A stretch of DNA of 64,000 nucleotides from Maea johnstoni (GCA_963942565.1 OZ012698.1:32913531-32977530); one strand, 5' to 3'. Positions 48,803 to 62,332 are shown, numbered from the stretch's first letter. Program-made: numbers and translations. Notes: generated from the letters alone by a model not told the origin.

Positions 48803-49654
48803 GTAAGTCCTGTCTATGTGTGCATTTGCATCTTTATGGGGGCGGTGTTGTCCAAGTATTTGTTTCCTGGAGCTAATGTCTTAGCCTGCCCTTCACAGGA
48901 TTCCTAGGTAAATCAAGCCTACTGTTTACAGCTTTAATTTGGAGTGCAGAGAATTTTCGGTTTACAGCCCTGCTTGAGGGTATTTATGTTACTTTGAATT
49001 CTCTCATTCAAGCACTCAGCAAAGCAAAGATAGAAAGCAGTGAGGGTATTTAGTTGAAGGATTTTATTTTGGCGCTATCATGGGGAGCGCGAAAATAGCA
49101 AAAATAAAATACCTGTAAAAAAACAGTTATACAGTAGTTGTGCATTTTGGTCGTTCTGGGGATAGGGGTGTCCAGATGTTTGATTCCTGGATCCGTAATC
49201 TTAGCCAGCAGGGTGTCTGTAAGTCTTTTAGTCACACAAACCCTCAAAAATCACCCTTTAAGGACACCCAACTTTTGGGGGGAGTTAAGGTTTGTAAGAT
49301 ATCATTTTTAAAGTATGATTGAACTTTATTTCACCCCAATATAAATGCCATGATATTGTATAGGGACATAATTTTAATAAGTAGTTACAATATTGTTAAT
49401 GGTTGTAATTTATGAAGATTGTGGTCTCCCCCCAAAAAATTTTGGTGGATTGCTAATTTTGGTTTCTAAATCATGGCTAAGACCCTGCCTGAATCACAGA
49501 CACCTAGTTATGGATCATAGTCACTTAGTTCTGGAACAGAGCTACTTTTGGTGGCCAATCTGTATTCAAACGGTTTAGAAATTGTCACCAGATGGCACCA
49601 CCATATTAGCCTTAAAAGCAATGATAAAACCTGGGCAATCTCAATAAAAGGAGT
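48803..49654. other. Intron 1 start of the 48520 gene
   Basis: At 48885-48910 a short copy of the exon's end recurs: CCTTCACAGGATTCCTAGGTAA against CTTTCACAGGATTCATGGGTAA at 48785, again ending in a GTAA donor-like site. Otherwise no feature. Confidence 0.45.
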
Positions 49655-49931
49655 TCACACATTTCTTGACGCGAGGTTCCGGAACCGCCGATAGGCGGCT
49701 TCAAACACGTCGAATGCCTTAGTGGAACGCCTTGGATTCTTTCTTCCAGTTATGTATGATAGCGTCCACTCTGTTTTGGTCAAACAGCATGGATACATTC
49801 AATGGACCAATTGTACTAAGAATACACTTTTAGGAAATTAAATAACCTTTTTTAAATCAGTGAAATTAGCGATTTTACAGTTTTGATGACGTCACAAGTA
49901 ATCGGAAGCTAATTATAATATGCGACGGTGG

Positions 49932-49975
49932 CGGCGTTCATTTACACTACAGACCTGTAGTGTAAATGAACGCCG
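49932..49975. other. Near-perfect 44-bp palindrome
   Basis: The arms 49932-49952 and 49955-49975 are exact complements (GGCGTTCATTTACACTACAG in the left arm) with only AC between them. CpG-rich hairpin-like sequence with GGTTCCGGAACC and CCGCCGATAGGCGG lies 250 bp upstream (49670-49705). No known element was recognised. Confidence 0.85.
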
Positions 49976-51888
49976 AACACGAACACGTTACAGTCAACCT
50001 CCCCCCCCCCTTACTACACCCATTCTACTGCCGACACATGGCATCCAACCCTAGTTCCGAAAAACTCTGGATAAAATCTGTAATAAAAAATGCATAGGTA
50101 CAATAGGTGCATGGGTTTAACCTAAAGTAGTTAAATAGTGCTTTAAGGTTTGACCTGTCGCATGTCTCGAAGCCTCTTTGGCATGCTGGTGCGACAGTTT
50201 GGCACCCCTGTTGTAGATGGATAGAAGTAAATTCTGTATCACTTTTCCAGCTGGGCAATTAAGATAAAATGTTAGACAGCCCGGTGGACAACCTCACATT
50301 TCAAAGGCTACACAAGAGTCCTATATTAATGTTTTAATGTATTATTAATGTATTAATGTTTGGTAGGAATTTTTTCCAGTGACAGACCATAGAGCATCCT
50401 CAGTGCCTCATATATCTGTTTATGTTCCATTAAGTATTACTTACAATAATAATCTATTAGAACATTACAAAAAATGTGTACCACAAAGCTTTATGTCAAT
50501 GTAAAATTCCCTATAGTTCCAAAAGTAGCATGATCAAAGATTGGCACCATACATTAGTTGCTAAGCAACCATGGTTGTCTGGTGCATTTTGTGGATACTA
50601 ATTTGATGATGGATCAGAGAGTATTTTGTACTATAAACATTTTTCCTTCCTTCTGGTCAAATATCTGAGTGTTTTGTTTTGATTGAAGGCCTCTTGTGGA
50701 CAAATTGTCTCCTTTAGATTGGAAGGCCTCATATATTTTAATATTTTAATATTAGGTTAGAAAAATATCAATAGATGGCAGTACCATCTTGAGAACATTA
50801 AGATAGAGCTTGTAGTTGTATAGACCAGGTACCTAAGTTCATGAAAGGTACCCTCTGATCTGACAGACCAGTTTGTAGTACTATCAATGGCCTGGAGATG
50901 GCACCATTTGACCCTCAGTATATTAATCACTCAGCTAGCCCTCTATCCACCTGGTGAGAAAAATGTAAATTAACTTGACCATCCTCATCACCTCAACCAC
51001 TTGATGCCTGGTAACAGAAAGAATTAAAGACATAAATATTCATGTTCTTGTTAAAGTCATGTACTGGTTTTAGGGCCTAGCTATTTGGAGGAAACTATGT
51101 GACAAGAAGGTAATTTGAATAGTATTTGAAGTAGAAATATTGATCACATTTGCTGATAACTTTGAAGTTATTCTTAAGCTAACTTATTGTACCAATGACA
51201 TTTTCCAGGGTATATTATTCATATAGAGAACCATTAAACCCCTCAAGTTGCTTTAGGGCTTTTAGGTGGTTTGAAGCCATTTCTGATGAATACATACCAA
51301 CTTAAGGAACAAGTTAAAAAGAAAAGCTCATGGTTAAACAATAACAACTCTAATATGAATAATTTTGAATATTATGCTTAAATGAGGGGACTTTTGGAAT
51401 TTCATTGAACGTGTGAACTTCCTGTGTATATGCAGCTACCATTGTGTCAGTTATATTTAAGGAGTATCTATTTAGGGACTAACTCAATTGCATTATGAGT
51501 GATTGGTCTGAAAACATCCACTGAGTCAGAGTTTATCAAAGAAATACATATTTGAGAAATATTTGATCATGAAGTGGTTATGTGTTGAGGCCACCTGGAA
51601 AAGTTACTTTCCAAAATCTATTAAAATTGTCAAATATATCTGTTATTATTACATTTATCATCAATCAGGATTTTCCATGTATATAGCTATGCAATAACTA
51701 TACAAAGTGGACATCACCATGATTATTACTGAAGACTGACTGTTTTAGTTCGACAAAAAGACAAAAGATGGCAGCACCATCTTATAATGTTTATCCTGTT
51801 TCCTAAAGGCCTTGAGTAGACTTATCAGACATCAGAGCTGACTAGAAGGAAAGGAGAGTGAATACCAGCGAATTTGATCCAGTGAAGA
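49976..51888. other. Non-coding stretch
   Basis: AT-rich, single-copy-looking sequence, probably intronic to the 48520 gene. No exon or repeat was recognised. Confidence 0.35.
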
Positions 51889-51965
51889 TGAGGATGATGA
51901 TGATGATAATGAAGATGAAGATGAAGATGAAGATGATGATGATGATAATGATGATAATGATAATG
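51889..51965. repeat. (GAT)/(GAA) microsatellite
   Basis: GATGATGATGATAATGAAGAT-type repeats; the frame over it would be poly-Asp/Glu. Confidence 0.9.
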
Positions 51966-52915
51966 GCTTGCTCAAGACTTATTGAGAAAGTTGTCAGTTA
52001 TTCATGGGTATTTCCTTAGATGAGCAATATTTTGATCCAAGGTATTTCAGTTGTCTCTGCAAATGACAGCCGATGCCCTACTGGCATAGACACTGATCTG
52101 TTGTATATATATGTACCTGCCAAAATCTAAAGTGCAAGTCCTTAAGCCAAGTTGCTACTCCTTTATTATGCTGGTATGAAAAGGTTCACCTTGGTGTCAT
52201 AGCAGATCATCTGTAGGTATTAGAGTTATTGTTTTTGTTTTTATAACCAGCAGCACAGTGAGTGACTGCAGTGACTGATGAACCAGGAAAAGGCCTGACA
52301 AGTATAACAGTGAATCAGACATGCAATGTTATTACAGTTAGTAATGTATGGTTTATATACACTCAATCTTCCTCTCCTGACTTCACACAGGATTGGCTGG
52401 GCGGGGCACACATATTACTGACTGCGATATCTCGCACACACTAATTGGTAAATCACTCATAATTGCATGATCCAGGTTGGGATGTGAGAGCCTAGATGAT
52501 TTGCACATATCATTATCATACAATAATACTATTTCATGGTCATTATGATACATAGAAATACAGAGATGAGATGATTTGTATATATCATTATGTAACAAAA
52601 TTATTTCATGGTCATTACTATACATAGTTGTAAAATTACATATCAAGATGGGATGATTTGTAGATATCATAATATGAGGATTGTTTAATGGTCATCGATA
52701 ATTACATTTAGTATGTGTAATTATATGATTAGCACTAGAGCTGGAGTGATATGATAATGTTATTTTACTGGGAAATGATGATCATATTCATGGACTTGCA
52801 GTTTGTTTAGATAATGAGTGATAGTATCATACTCAGGGAGTAGGATAGGAGGAAGTTTGGAAAAATGATGATAATAAAGATGGTAATGCTGGTGTTGGTG
52901 ATGATGACAGAGAAA

Positions 52916-52998
52916 TTAACCCTTACACTGGTGGTAGCTAATTTGGCCGATACATAATCATGCAAAAAATCTTTTAAAAGATTATTGAAATGGGTACT
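52916..52998. mobile_element. Family B MITE end, inverted
   Basis: TTAACCCTTACACTGGTGGT and AGCTAATTTGGCC match the inverted right end of family B, then break off at the (GAT)n/(AAT)n region. Confidence 0.5.
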
Positions 52999-53064
52999 AA
53001 TGATGATGATGATGATGGTAATGATGGTGATTATGATGAATATAAAGGTGGGGAAAATGTTAAA

Positions 53065-53110
<46 letters not shown>

Positions 53111-53134
53111 TTAATAATAATAATAATAATAATG

Positions 53135-53189
<55 letters not shown>

Positions 53190-53200
53190 TAATAATAGTG

Positions 53201-53246
<46 letters not shown>

Positions 53247-53273
53247 GAAGAAGAAGAAGAAGAAGAAGAAGAA
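53065..53273. repeat. (AAT)n then (AAG)n microsatellite
   Basis: About 180 bp of AAT followed by about 27 bp of AAG. The three frames give poly-Asn, poly-Ile/Lys or, on the other strand, poly-Tyr/Ser. These are artefacts. Confidence 0.95.
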
Positions 53274-54374
53274 AAGTTATGAGGTTGATGTTGATAGTGA
53301 TTGTAAGAAGACAAGGAGAGTTATATTGGTGATGATTATGGAATTATAATGACACAGAGTATAGTCATCCATCTAGTATTTGCTGATCACCCAGCCCCTT
53401 GTTTGAGTCAGGCCATATTTTGCTGAGGACCTACTGATATTTAAGCCCCTATCCCATGTGTGCATTCCATACAGTACGCTATAACAAAGAGAGTAAACTA
53501 TACAGGATTAGAAAGTCTGTGCCTGGTAGAATTATGATGAAACAATCCCAGGGTGTCAAACTCGCATTTTCGCATCAACGTGCAACGTTTGATCAGGAGC
53601 TTCAAAACACTTCAAGCACTTTTTAACTGAGAAACTTTCACAAAACATGACAAATTGATCCTATCAGTTATTTCACTTGAATCGATAATTTTTGATACAA
53701 ATTGTATTTAAAAAACAGTGAATTCAATTTAGTAATACTGTCTATTGATTGGTCTTGGTCTTAACCATTGCAATTATATAGGTGGTAATATAGCAGTGCC
53801 ACGCAAAGAGTAGCAAATGTGGGAAACTATCAACTTTTTAACATAGCAACCCAATCGTTTTCTAAACATTTTTCCTATATATAACTGCCAATTAGAAATT
53901 AATTTTCGAAGGTGCTCTTTTTGACTAGACTATAGTGCTAGTTGGATTGGACCTGTTGCACATCTTGAAGCCTTGGTCGTATGCCAGTGTAACAAAGCAA
54001 CAGTTATATGGGTCTAGGAACCAAACGTCTAGCAGCTTTTCTAATCCTTGTGTTTCTGGTCCTAGCATCAGCTAGGCCATGAGGTCCATACTCCCTAGTG
54101 TGTGGTACATACTGATTATAATCCTGTGTGATTTATACTGGAGGGATTATGGGATGGGCAATCAAACAGAGAAGAGCAGACACTATGTAGCGATAGCAAT
54201 CATAATGATGATAATAATCACCATGAATTATTACTGAGAGAGAAATCACACTGTGAAAGCTGAAGTAAGAGCATAGTTGGAATCTATTGTAAGTCAGTAC
54301 AGCAATAGTATTCACAGATAGCCTAGCTGTTATAGGTAAGTACAACACATCTAATATTAGTTTGTTTGCAATTG
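53274..54374. other. Non-coding stretch
   Basis: A 24-codon frame at 54008-54082 encodes a signal-peptide-like sequence (see findings). Nothing else recognised. Confidence 0.3.
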
Positions 54375-54551
54375 CAGGGTTTGACTTTCCCAGGGGCAAT
54401 TATGCCCGTAGAATTTTCAGTGGGCCCCTAGATTTGTCAGACTAGGGGCCCAAAATAGTATCTATAATAACCAGAAATCCTGTTTTTGACCACTATTTTT
54501 ATCAAAAGACCTTTTTGGGCCCCTTGCATGAAATCTGAGTGTCAGACCCTG
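54375..54551. mobile_element. hAT-like MITE
   Basis: CAGGGTTTGAC at the left and GTCAGACCCTG at the right are inverted ends with the CAGGG/CCCTG form of many hAT elements. AATTG precedes and follows, a possible 5-bp target duplication. An inner hairpin pairs TGGGCCCCTAG with CTAGGGGCCCA. Length is 177 bp with no frame. Confidence 0.65.
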
Positions 54552-54847
54552 AATTGGTGAGACAAACTGGTCATATTTCATATCTTTCTCCCCATGCATA
54601 CTTCTGGTGTATTTTTGAATTAGAATCATTAATATAATCTAATATGTTTGATTATATGCTGAGTTATTTTAACAATTTCTCATTGCTTTGTCAGATCATG
54701 CACATACAGGTAAAATATATCAGTAAACTCTGGTTAAGGCAATAATAGGGGAGGTTGTTCCATAGAATATAATCATAACTTTTAAAACATTGAAGACAAA
54801 ATAATTTTATTTACGTTTTACCCATATGCTCTAGGATTCAATGCGTT

Positions 54848-55076
54848 TTAACCTATTCTTGTATGAAGAACTCAACAAGTGTCATCAGAATTTAGGATAC
54901 TTTTGAAAATAACTTATAGGAATCTAGCATAAGATGACAAAGTATTTGAATAAGAATCGTTGGTTGGGTGCTGGTCACCATTCCTCCTTTAATTATTTTC
55001 CTATAAGTCTTTGATCAAAAAGATATCACCAAAATGGTCAGGTGGGTTTTAATCATTACAGACATGAATGAATTAA
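54848..55076. mobile_element. piggyBac-like MITE, family A, degenerate
   Basis: TTAACCTATTCTTGTATGAA at the left, CAGACATGAATGAATTAA at the right, TTAA at both boundaries, about 229 bp. The interior keeps ATACTTTTGAAAATAACTTA and TTTTCCTATAAGT. Confidence 0.65.
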
Positions 55077-56640
55077 ACCAAACTATAATTGCATGGCCAT
55101 ATTCAAGGGCTGCCTTGTGGCAGCTATGATAGACAACTCCTTGATATTACCTTTACTTCTTTGAGAATATCTCCTTAATTAAAGCACATTTTGAAAAACT
55201 GCTCATTTAGAAATGCTTTAATCCCAACACCATTTGCAACCCTCCAATGACAATTCAATGCTTTGCGTGATCTTAGATGACCAAACCCACTCTTAATTCA
55301 AGGCGTTATCACAAGTAATGGATGAGTAAATGTATATAAAATCACACAAACATTTATATGTATGAAATAGGTATGAAATGAAACTCTATTAGCCTAACCG
55401 GTTAACTACCTGGATCTTCTTGTTCATGAATAGCTTAAATATTTATTTCAGCAATACAATACAATTACTCAACAAACCTAATTTTCACTGATGCCTCTCA
55501 GTGCATCAGTTGTCAAAGAATTTGTATACACATGAAATGCACCATCTTGTCTAGCTGTGAGTGAGTCTAATTAATGGATATATGTGTATTATTTCCTCCT
55601 GGGCTACCAGATAGATATAATCAATGGACAGGAATGAACTGTTTCCAGGTTCAGTACCAAGTACCATTGTAATCACAATTTACTCTCAAGATATCCTTTC
55701 TCCCAGACAGAAATTGCAAGAGAGAGTTAGGGTTACGGGGTTAAAACAAATATTAGCTGTCTGTGTTGACCAACTGAATTTTCTTTCATCCTCCGACTGT
55801 GACTCCCAGCTCTCTCCCTAAGGATATGCAATTGCTTAGGAATGCTGTCCCTTCAAGGGGTTTTCAGAAGGGTTTTAGACATGGAAGGGTTAAAGATAAA
55901 TATCAACTGTCTATGTGGAAATGACATCCTCTTCATCCACCTTGTCCTCCCCCAGGGTATTGAATTACCTGGGGTGTCCAAGTATGTAGATCCTGCAGTG
56001 CACAGTGGACAGTCATGCAGCCCTTGAGCACAGCACTTAAGTGGCTTACATCTTAGATGAATAAAACTATGGATAGGTAGCGAGTCCAAATATGTGCTAT
56101 AGTGAAGACTTGGCTATCCCAGGGGTCTCGAATCTGGTCTCAGTGTGATGTCACTAAGAGACAAAGACCAATCAGGGCTCTTGTATTGTTTATATTACAA
56201 AGATACTTGCGCACCAACATGTGCAGAATGCAACTTTTGGGCTATTCATCACAGCCAGGTTGTTTAGGAAGACCTGCTGGTTTCGCATCTGGTGGATCGA
56301 CATTCATGCTTACATTAGAAAATTTTCATCATTACATTATTGCAGAAACCAACATACCAATAATACAGACCTGGATAAATGAATAGACTTCATATATTGA
56401 TTTACCTCACATTTTTGAATATACCTGTATCAAAATAATGAAAACTGGAAAAATCTGAGAGGCGCAAATGATTATGCAGTCTCACAATTACCTACACAGT
56501 TAAACAGTGTTTTTACTGGATTTGGCCTTTTGCATGTGTTCAAGTCCCTGTCGCATGCTGATTTGACAATGTGACAGTTGGACACATCTGGTTACAAGTG
56601 CTTCAAAAGTAATTGTATTACCTGCATAGGAATTTAGAGA
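55077..56640. other. Non-coding stretch with single 45-bp-repeat relatives
   Basis: At 55866-55910, TTTTAGACATGGAAGGGTTA and AAGATAAATATCAACTGTCT are one diverged copy of the 45-bp unit. Several frames of 60-94 codons show no family motif. Confidence 0.35.
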
Positions 56641-57250
56641 TAGTTTTAGGCATGAAAGGGTTAAAGGTAAATAACAGCAGTAGGGCTCCCGCGATACACT
56701 CGTATAGTCGCTGCACCGCGGATTTCCGCGATGCGATTAGTATTCGAATATACGCATTGGTATATTCGAATACAGACGAATATGCGCAAAAATGAAAAGC
56801 CCTACCTGTTTGCGGCCTTAAAAGTTGAGGAAATCACTTCAAATCAGCAGCGCTGAGTTTTGAAGTGCCTCCATTTTACGTTGTGGGCGCTCGATTACGT
56901 ATGCCGGTGGGCGCACGATTACTTATACCGGTTGATACCGGTTGAGCTTGGGGACCGTTCCTGTCCTTATAAGGTAAAACGGCGCTCTGGTTTTCAGATC
57001 TTTCGAGCAGATCTTTCCAAATAAGGGAGAATCAGCTAGCATTCTACGAATACTTAGCATTTAGGTATGAAAGGGTTAAAGGTAAATAACATCAGTCTGT
57101 TAGTTTTAGGTATGAAAGGGTTAAAGGTAAATATCAGCAGTCGGTTAGTTTTAGGCATAAACAGGGTTAAAGGTAAATATCAGCAGTCGGTTAGTTTTAG
57201 GCATTGAAGGGTTAAAGGTAAATATCAGCAGTCTGTTAGTTTTAGCAGGG
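56641..57250. repeat. 45-bp minisatellite, short array split by an insertion
   Basis: One unit (TTTTAGGCATGAAAGGGTTA, AAGGTAAATAACAGCAGT) lies at 56641-56683 and about four more at 57056-57250. They are the same unit as in 59125-60020. The 56684-57055 stretch between is foreign and CpG-rich. Confidence 0.8.
56684..56806. mobile_element. Possible hAT-like element end in the minisatellite
   Basis: TAGGGCTCCCGCGATACACT at the left and AAAAGCCCTA at the right are short inverted ends of the TAGGGCT type seen in hAT elements. CpG-rich sequence (CGCTGCACCGCGGATTTCCG; GGTTGATACCGGTTGAGC) runs on to 57055, so the full insertion is about 370 bp. No target duplication is clear. Confidence 0.45.
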
Positions 57251-59124
57251 ACTTCCATACTAACGGGATAGGAGACAGCTAATAATAGCTCCTACACCAG
57301 TCAAGCACTATTGTTATGCAAATGACCTCTTATCTGTACCCCACTCATTCCCAGGGGCTCAACCTGGCTCAGCTGGGCATGGGCACTGCTCTACTTATCA
57401 CCACTTCCTGTGTATACCACAGGGTTGTTTAATTACTTTCTCTGGTATGGGGAATGTAGAAGAGCTGTTTAAGTATATTCCATGGTTAAACAGGTCCATA
57501 ACATCAGACAGGATGCAGTGACAAAACCTGATACTTTCCTGCCTCATTGTATTGTCTTAATCTACTGCTGTGGATTGCCTTTACTGTCAGAGCCGCACCT
57601 CTCAGGGGCAATACAGGATACACGTCTGATTGCAATCCCTAGGTCTGGCTTCTGATCAATAGGAACATCCCTGTCTGGAGCCCGAGCTATGAGTACAGGA
57701 TATCAACCCAATAAACACATGCCACACTTCTTTTGTTTCTCATTAATGTCTATAAAGGAAGTCGGAAGATTTAAAGGGACTATGAGTAGATAATAAACCT
57801 CTCACCCTCTGGCAATGTTACCCACTCAAGACTGAAAGAAATTCTCTGGCAAAAGAGGGAATATACCACATCTATTGTTCAGTTTTTAAAAAAAATGTTT
57901 CATCTCTGTTGAGTTTAATGTTTATTCAAATTATTTGAATTAAAGGGCTAGAATGCTAATTTACCTATTTCAATACAAAGATATGAATAACCACATTCAC
58001 ACATTACTCAGTGCTTTTACCTTTTGAGGAGGTTTATTTTTAAAGGAAATGATGCAAAAACCATAACAGATTAACTGTAACCCTGGCATATTGAAACTCA
58101 TCTCAGAGTACTGAGCTAGAGCCATCCAATGAATGGCAACATCACAGGGTTTAGAGGGTTTTCAACCTTAGACATTAACTGTATGCAGTATTAATAAAGC
58201 ACCCTTAGAGTTGTGTTTATAGTATTTACAGATGCAAAATCTGTACCTAATCTGTACCCAATTACACTCAAGAATCTGGAGATACACCTTGTCATATGAT
58301 TATACTGCTGTAAGTTACCTTTTGGGGTAGGGCTTTCAACTAGCCCTCAATAGCACATGTCACCTTCAAGTGTCAGACCATTTGGCCTATTAAAAGTAGC
58401 AAATTAGTCAAGTCGGACAAAGATACAACAATTAATGAATAGAAGAAACATAGGTCTCTCTCTGGAGCTATATTCCTTAGGGTAATGAGAACTTGAAATT
58501 AAAAAATATATACTTTTATCCATCAATACACCATTCAGAACACAAAATGGCTGAACAAACAAAACCATTGCATTGTTACCAGAATGGGCTCAGAAAAATT
58601 TTCAAAACATGAATTTATGTTTTTAAACAGTACCTTAAAATACGCTCTCGGATTGGATTGATTCCTTTTTTATTATATCTGCTGGTTTATACCAACAAAG
58701 AGTTGTTGGTTTCTGAGCTCAATAAGTACAAATGAGGAGCGAATTTGGAGAATCAGAAGTTCATTCTACAACCCATCACGTGTAGAGCAGGCGATCTTCC
58801 GAGCTCAGTCCACTTACATCAAACATTCGTTAATTGCAATTATATTTACTAGTATTGAATTGATTAAGGTATTCAAACGGTACTCACCTTCATGTCCGCA
58901 AGTGCCAAATGTCAGGAAAGGGTAAATCCATTGATTATGCAGTGATTGCACTGCTGCTATAATCACAGACCACCATCACACTCACAGCAGTATCATGGCA
59001 GTTTCAAATCTCGCGCGAAATCTCGCGGAGGTTGGAGATCTGGCGTGACCGCTCGCCTCTCTATTGTAAGCCAATAGGGGCGCAAATACGTTGCCTATCC
59101 CCTTAACCTATATATATCTCTGGT
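57251..59124. other. Non-coding stretch
   Basis: 58030-58170 shows traces of an inverted family B MITE. A CpG patch at 59010-59030 contains TCTCGCGCGAAATCTCGCGG, which resembles the TCTCGCGAGA promoter motif. No gene was recognised. Confidence 0.3.
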
Positions 59125-60020
59125 TTTAGGCAGGAAAGGGTTAAAGGTAAATAACAACAGTCTGTCAGTTCTAGGCATGGAAGGGTTAAAGGTAAATAAC
59201 AACAGTCTGTTAGTTTTAGGCATGGAAGGGTTAAAGGTAAATAACAACAGTCTGTCAGTTTTAGGCATGGAAGGGTTAAAGGTAAATAACAACAGTCTGT
59301 TAGTTTTAGGCATGGAAGGGTTAAAGGTAAATATCAGCAGTCTGATAGTTTTAGGCAAGAAAGGGTTAAAGGTAAATATCAGCACTCTGTTAGTTTTAGG
59401 CATGAAAGGGTTAAAGGTAAATAACAGCAGTCTGTTAGTTTTAGGCATGGAAGGGTTAAAGGTAAATAACAGCAGTCTGTTAGTTTTAGGCATGAAAGGG
59501 TTAAAGTTAAATATCTGCAGCCTGTTAGTTTTAGGCATGAAAGGGTTAAAGTTAAATATCAGCAGTCTGTTAGTTTTAGGCATGGAAGGGTTAAAGGTAA
59601 ATAACAGCACTCTGTTAGTTTTAGGCATGAAAGGGTTAAAGGTAAATATCAGCAGTCTGTTAGTTTTAGGCATGAAAGGGTTAAAGGTAAATAACAGCAC
59701 TCTGTTAGTTTTAGGCATGAAAGGGTTAAAGGTAAATAACAGCACTCTGTTAGTTTTAGGCATGAAAGGGTTAAAGGTAAATAACAGCACTCTGTTAGTT
59801 TTAGGCATGAAAGGGTTAAAGGTAAATAACAGCAGTCTGTTAGTTTTAGGCATGAAAGGTTTAAAGTTAAATATCTGCAGTCTGTTAGTTTTAGGCATGA
59901 AAGGGTTAAAGTTAAATATCAGCAGTCTGTTAGTTTTAGGCATGAAAGGGTTAAAGGTAAATAACAGCAGTCTGTCAGTTTTAGGCGTGAAAGGGTTAAA
60001 GGTAAATAACAGCAGTCTGT
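59125..60020. repeat. 45-bp minisatellite, about 20 copies
   Basis: Unit: TGTTAGTTTTAGGCATGAAA, GGGTTAAAGGTAAATAACAG, CACTC. Because 45 is a multiple of 3 and the unit lacks stops in two frames, both strands give frames of about 280-300 codons with 15-residue repeats (GMKGLKVNNSSLLVL). Copies differ by scattered changes with no codon-position bias, so this is non-coding. AGGCATGAAAGGGTTAA in each unit is one base from the family A MITE end. Confidence 0.9.
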
Positions 60021-60330
60021 GTTTAACTGTAATGTTTTCTGAGTTGATCCCCCACCCACTCCCTGGGTATTCAGTTTCACATGCTTAGGAGTGTTCACAG
60101 AGAAAAGGTTAAAGATAACAATCAGCTGTCTGTGTTGAATTATCATCCTCTTTATCCTACCCCTTGTGTGTGTTTTTATATCCCACCCCAGGGATATTGA
60201 CCCCTTTATTATGACAATAACTGTTGGTACCTGCTGGCCAGGCACACGCCCACTGGAGCATGTGGGGTATTGATGCAGGGTGCTGGGTATCCATCAGATA
60301 CCCTTCTCATACCCACAAATAGACTTCCGC

Positions 60331-60566
60331 TTAACCCCTTCACAATTGCAGCACCCCAAAGAGGACTGACATTTCTGGCGATATCTCCTTAACAAAAGCA
60401 GCACTTGAAAAACATTTGAACAAGAAATGTTTATTTGAACCCAACAAACAATTCTCCTTCAAATATTTGTCACAAACATGCTTTTTCAGTGAGATATTTA
60501 CCAAAGTATTATAAGTCCAGCCGACTTTTCCTCAGGGTGTTCTCAGTGCATGCATGAATGGGTTAA
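60331..60566. mobile_element. piggyBac-like MITE, family A
   Basis: TTAACCCCTTCACAATTGCA at the left, TGCATGCATGAATGGGTTAA at the right, TTAA at both boundaries, 236 bp. The interior keeps TTCTCCTTCAAATATTTGTC. Confidence 0.75.
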
Positions 60567-61590
<1,024 letters not shown>

Positions 61591-61784
61591 ATGTATATTG
61601 CCATGAAGCTAGCCATGGGCTGCATGTGTGACCATTGACCATTCAATCAGCTCCATTGATTTCTTAATGCTGCCTGGTCCAAATCATATCTTGGCTTCCA
61701 TTTGTTAGCTCTTTTCGTATCAAAAATGTATGCTGGTTTCATTGACCTTATACCCTAAATGTCAAAAGGCCACACTTGGAGCCT

Positions 61785-61855
61785 TTGCCAGTGGTGAGAG
61801 GCAGCAAGATATCGATACACCATGCCTCAGACTCAGACCGCTTGGCTATCGGTGC
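61785..61855 (-). mobile_element. SINE head unit, minus strand
   Basis: On the minus strand CACCGATAGCCAAGCGGTCT, GAGGCATGG, CTTGCTGCCTCTCACCACTGG matches the 67-bp head unit, including a good A box (TAGCCAAGCGG). It is a lone copy without a clear B box. Confidence 0.6.
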
Positions 61856-61904
61856 ATCCCTTCAACCCAGCTATAAGGCCTGGCAACATCAATAAGCAAA
61901 TGGC

Positions 61905-62332
61905 TATATATAGATAAATAGATAGATAATCTTTATTTCAAGTCGGTAATAATTTTACATAGTAAACACGAGCTGCCAGGGCTCTTGGCCGACTACAAAA
62001 TAACAATTCAAAATATAACATACAGGGTTTAACAGCAATATAAATGATAAGTAGATAAGTCATTAATTGACAATGAGTAATAACTTCAGTCTTTCAGGAC
62101 ATGTGTTTATGATTATTGAGTAAAATAGCAACTACTTCTGCTCATTTACTGGTATTACTTATAGCAGCAGAGAGCGCAGGTACAGTTAGTTCCAGACCAG
62201 GTTGAGATTAGGGTTTTGAACTCTTTTAGTGATGTTGTTTGTCTTAAGTTGTTAGGTAGGGAGTTCCATACTTTAGGTCCGGTATATCTAATTGATTGCT
62301 TTCCAAAGGAGATGGTGTTATATGGAGGTAAT
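61905..62332 (-). mobile_element. LINE 3' end with TATC tail
   Basis: The minus strand encodes NTISFGKQSIRYTGPKVWNS, LPNNLRQTTSLKEFKTLIST and a stop, the usual C-terminus of Jockey/CR1-clade reverse transcriptase polyproteins (RY.GP..WN.LP..LR...SL..FK). A 3' UTR follows and ends in AATAAAGATTATCTATCTAT, a microsatellite tail near 61913-61940. It is heavily 5'-truncated at the junction with the next LINE. Confidence 0.8.

Noticed and set aside
49731-49830. Exon-like segment after TTCTTTCTTCCAG
   Set aside because: The acceptor is good, but the 26-codon frame has no clear donor and no recognised protein.
52985-53349. Poly-Asn, poly-Ile and poly-Tyr frames
   Set aside because: Products of (AAT)n and (AAG)n repeats.
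59095-60088. Open frames of about 280-300 codons on both strands with 15-residue repeats
   Set aside because: They follow from a 45-bp unit with no stops. Changes between units show no codon bias, and both strands are equally open.
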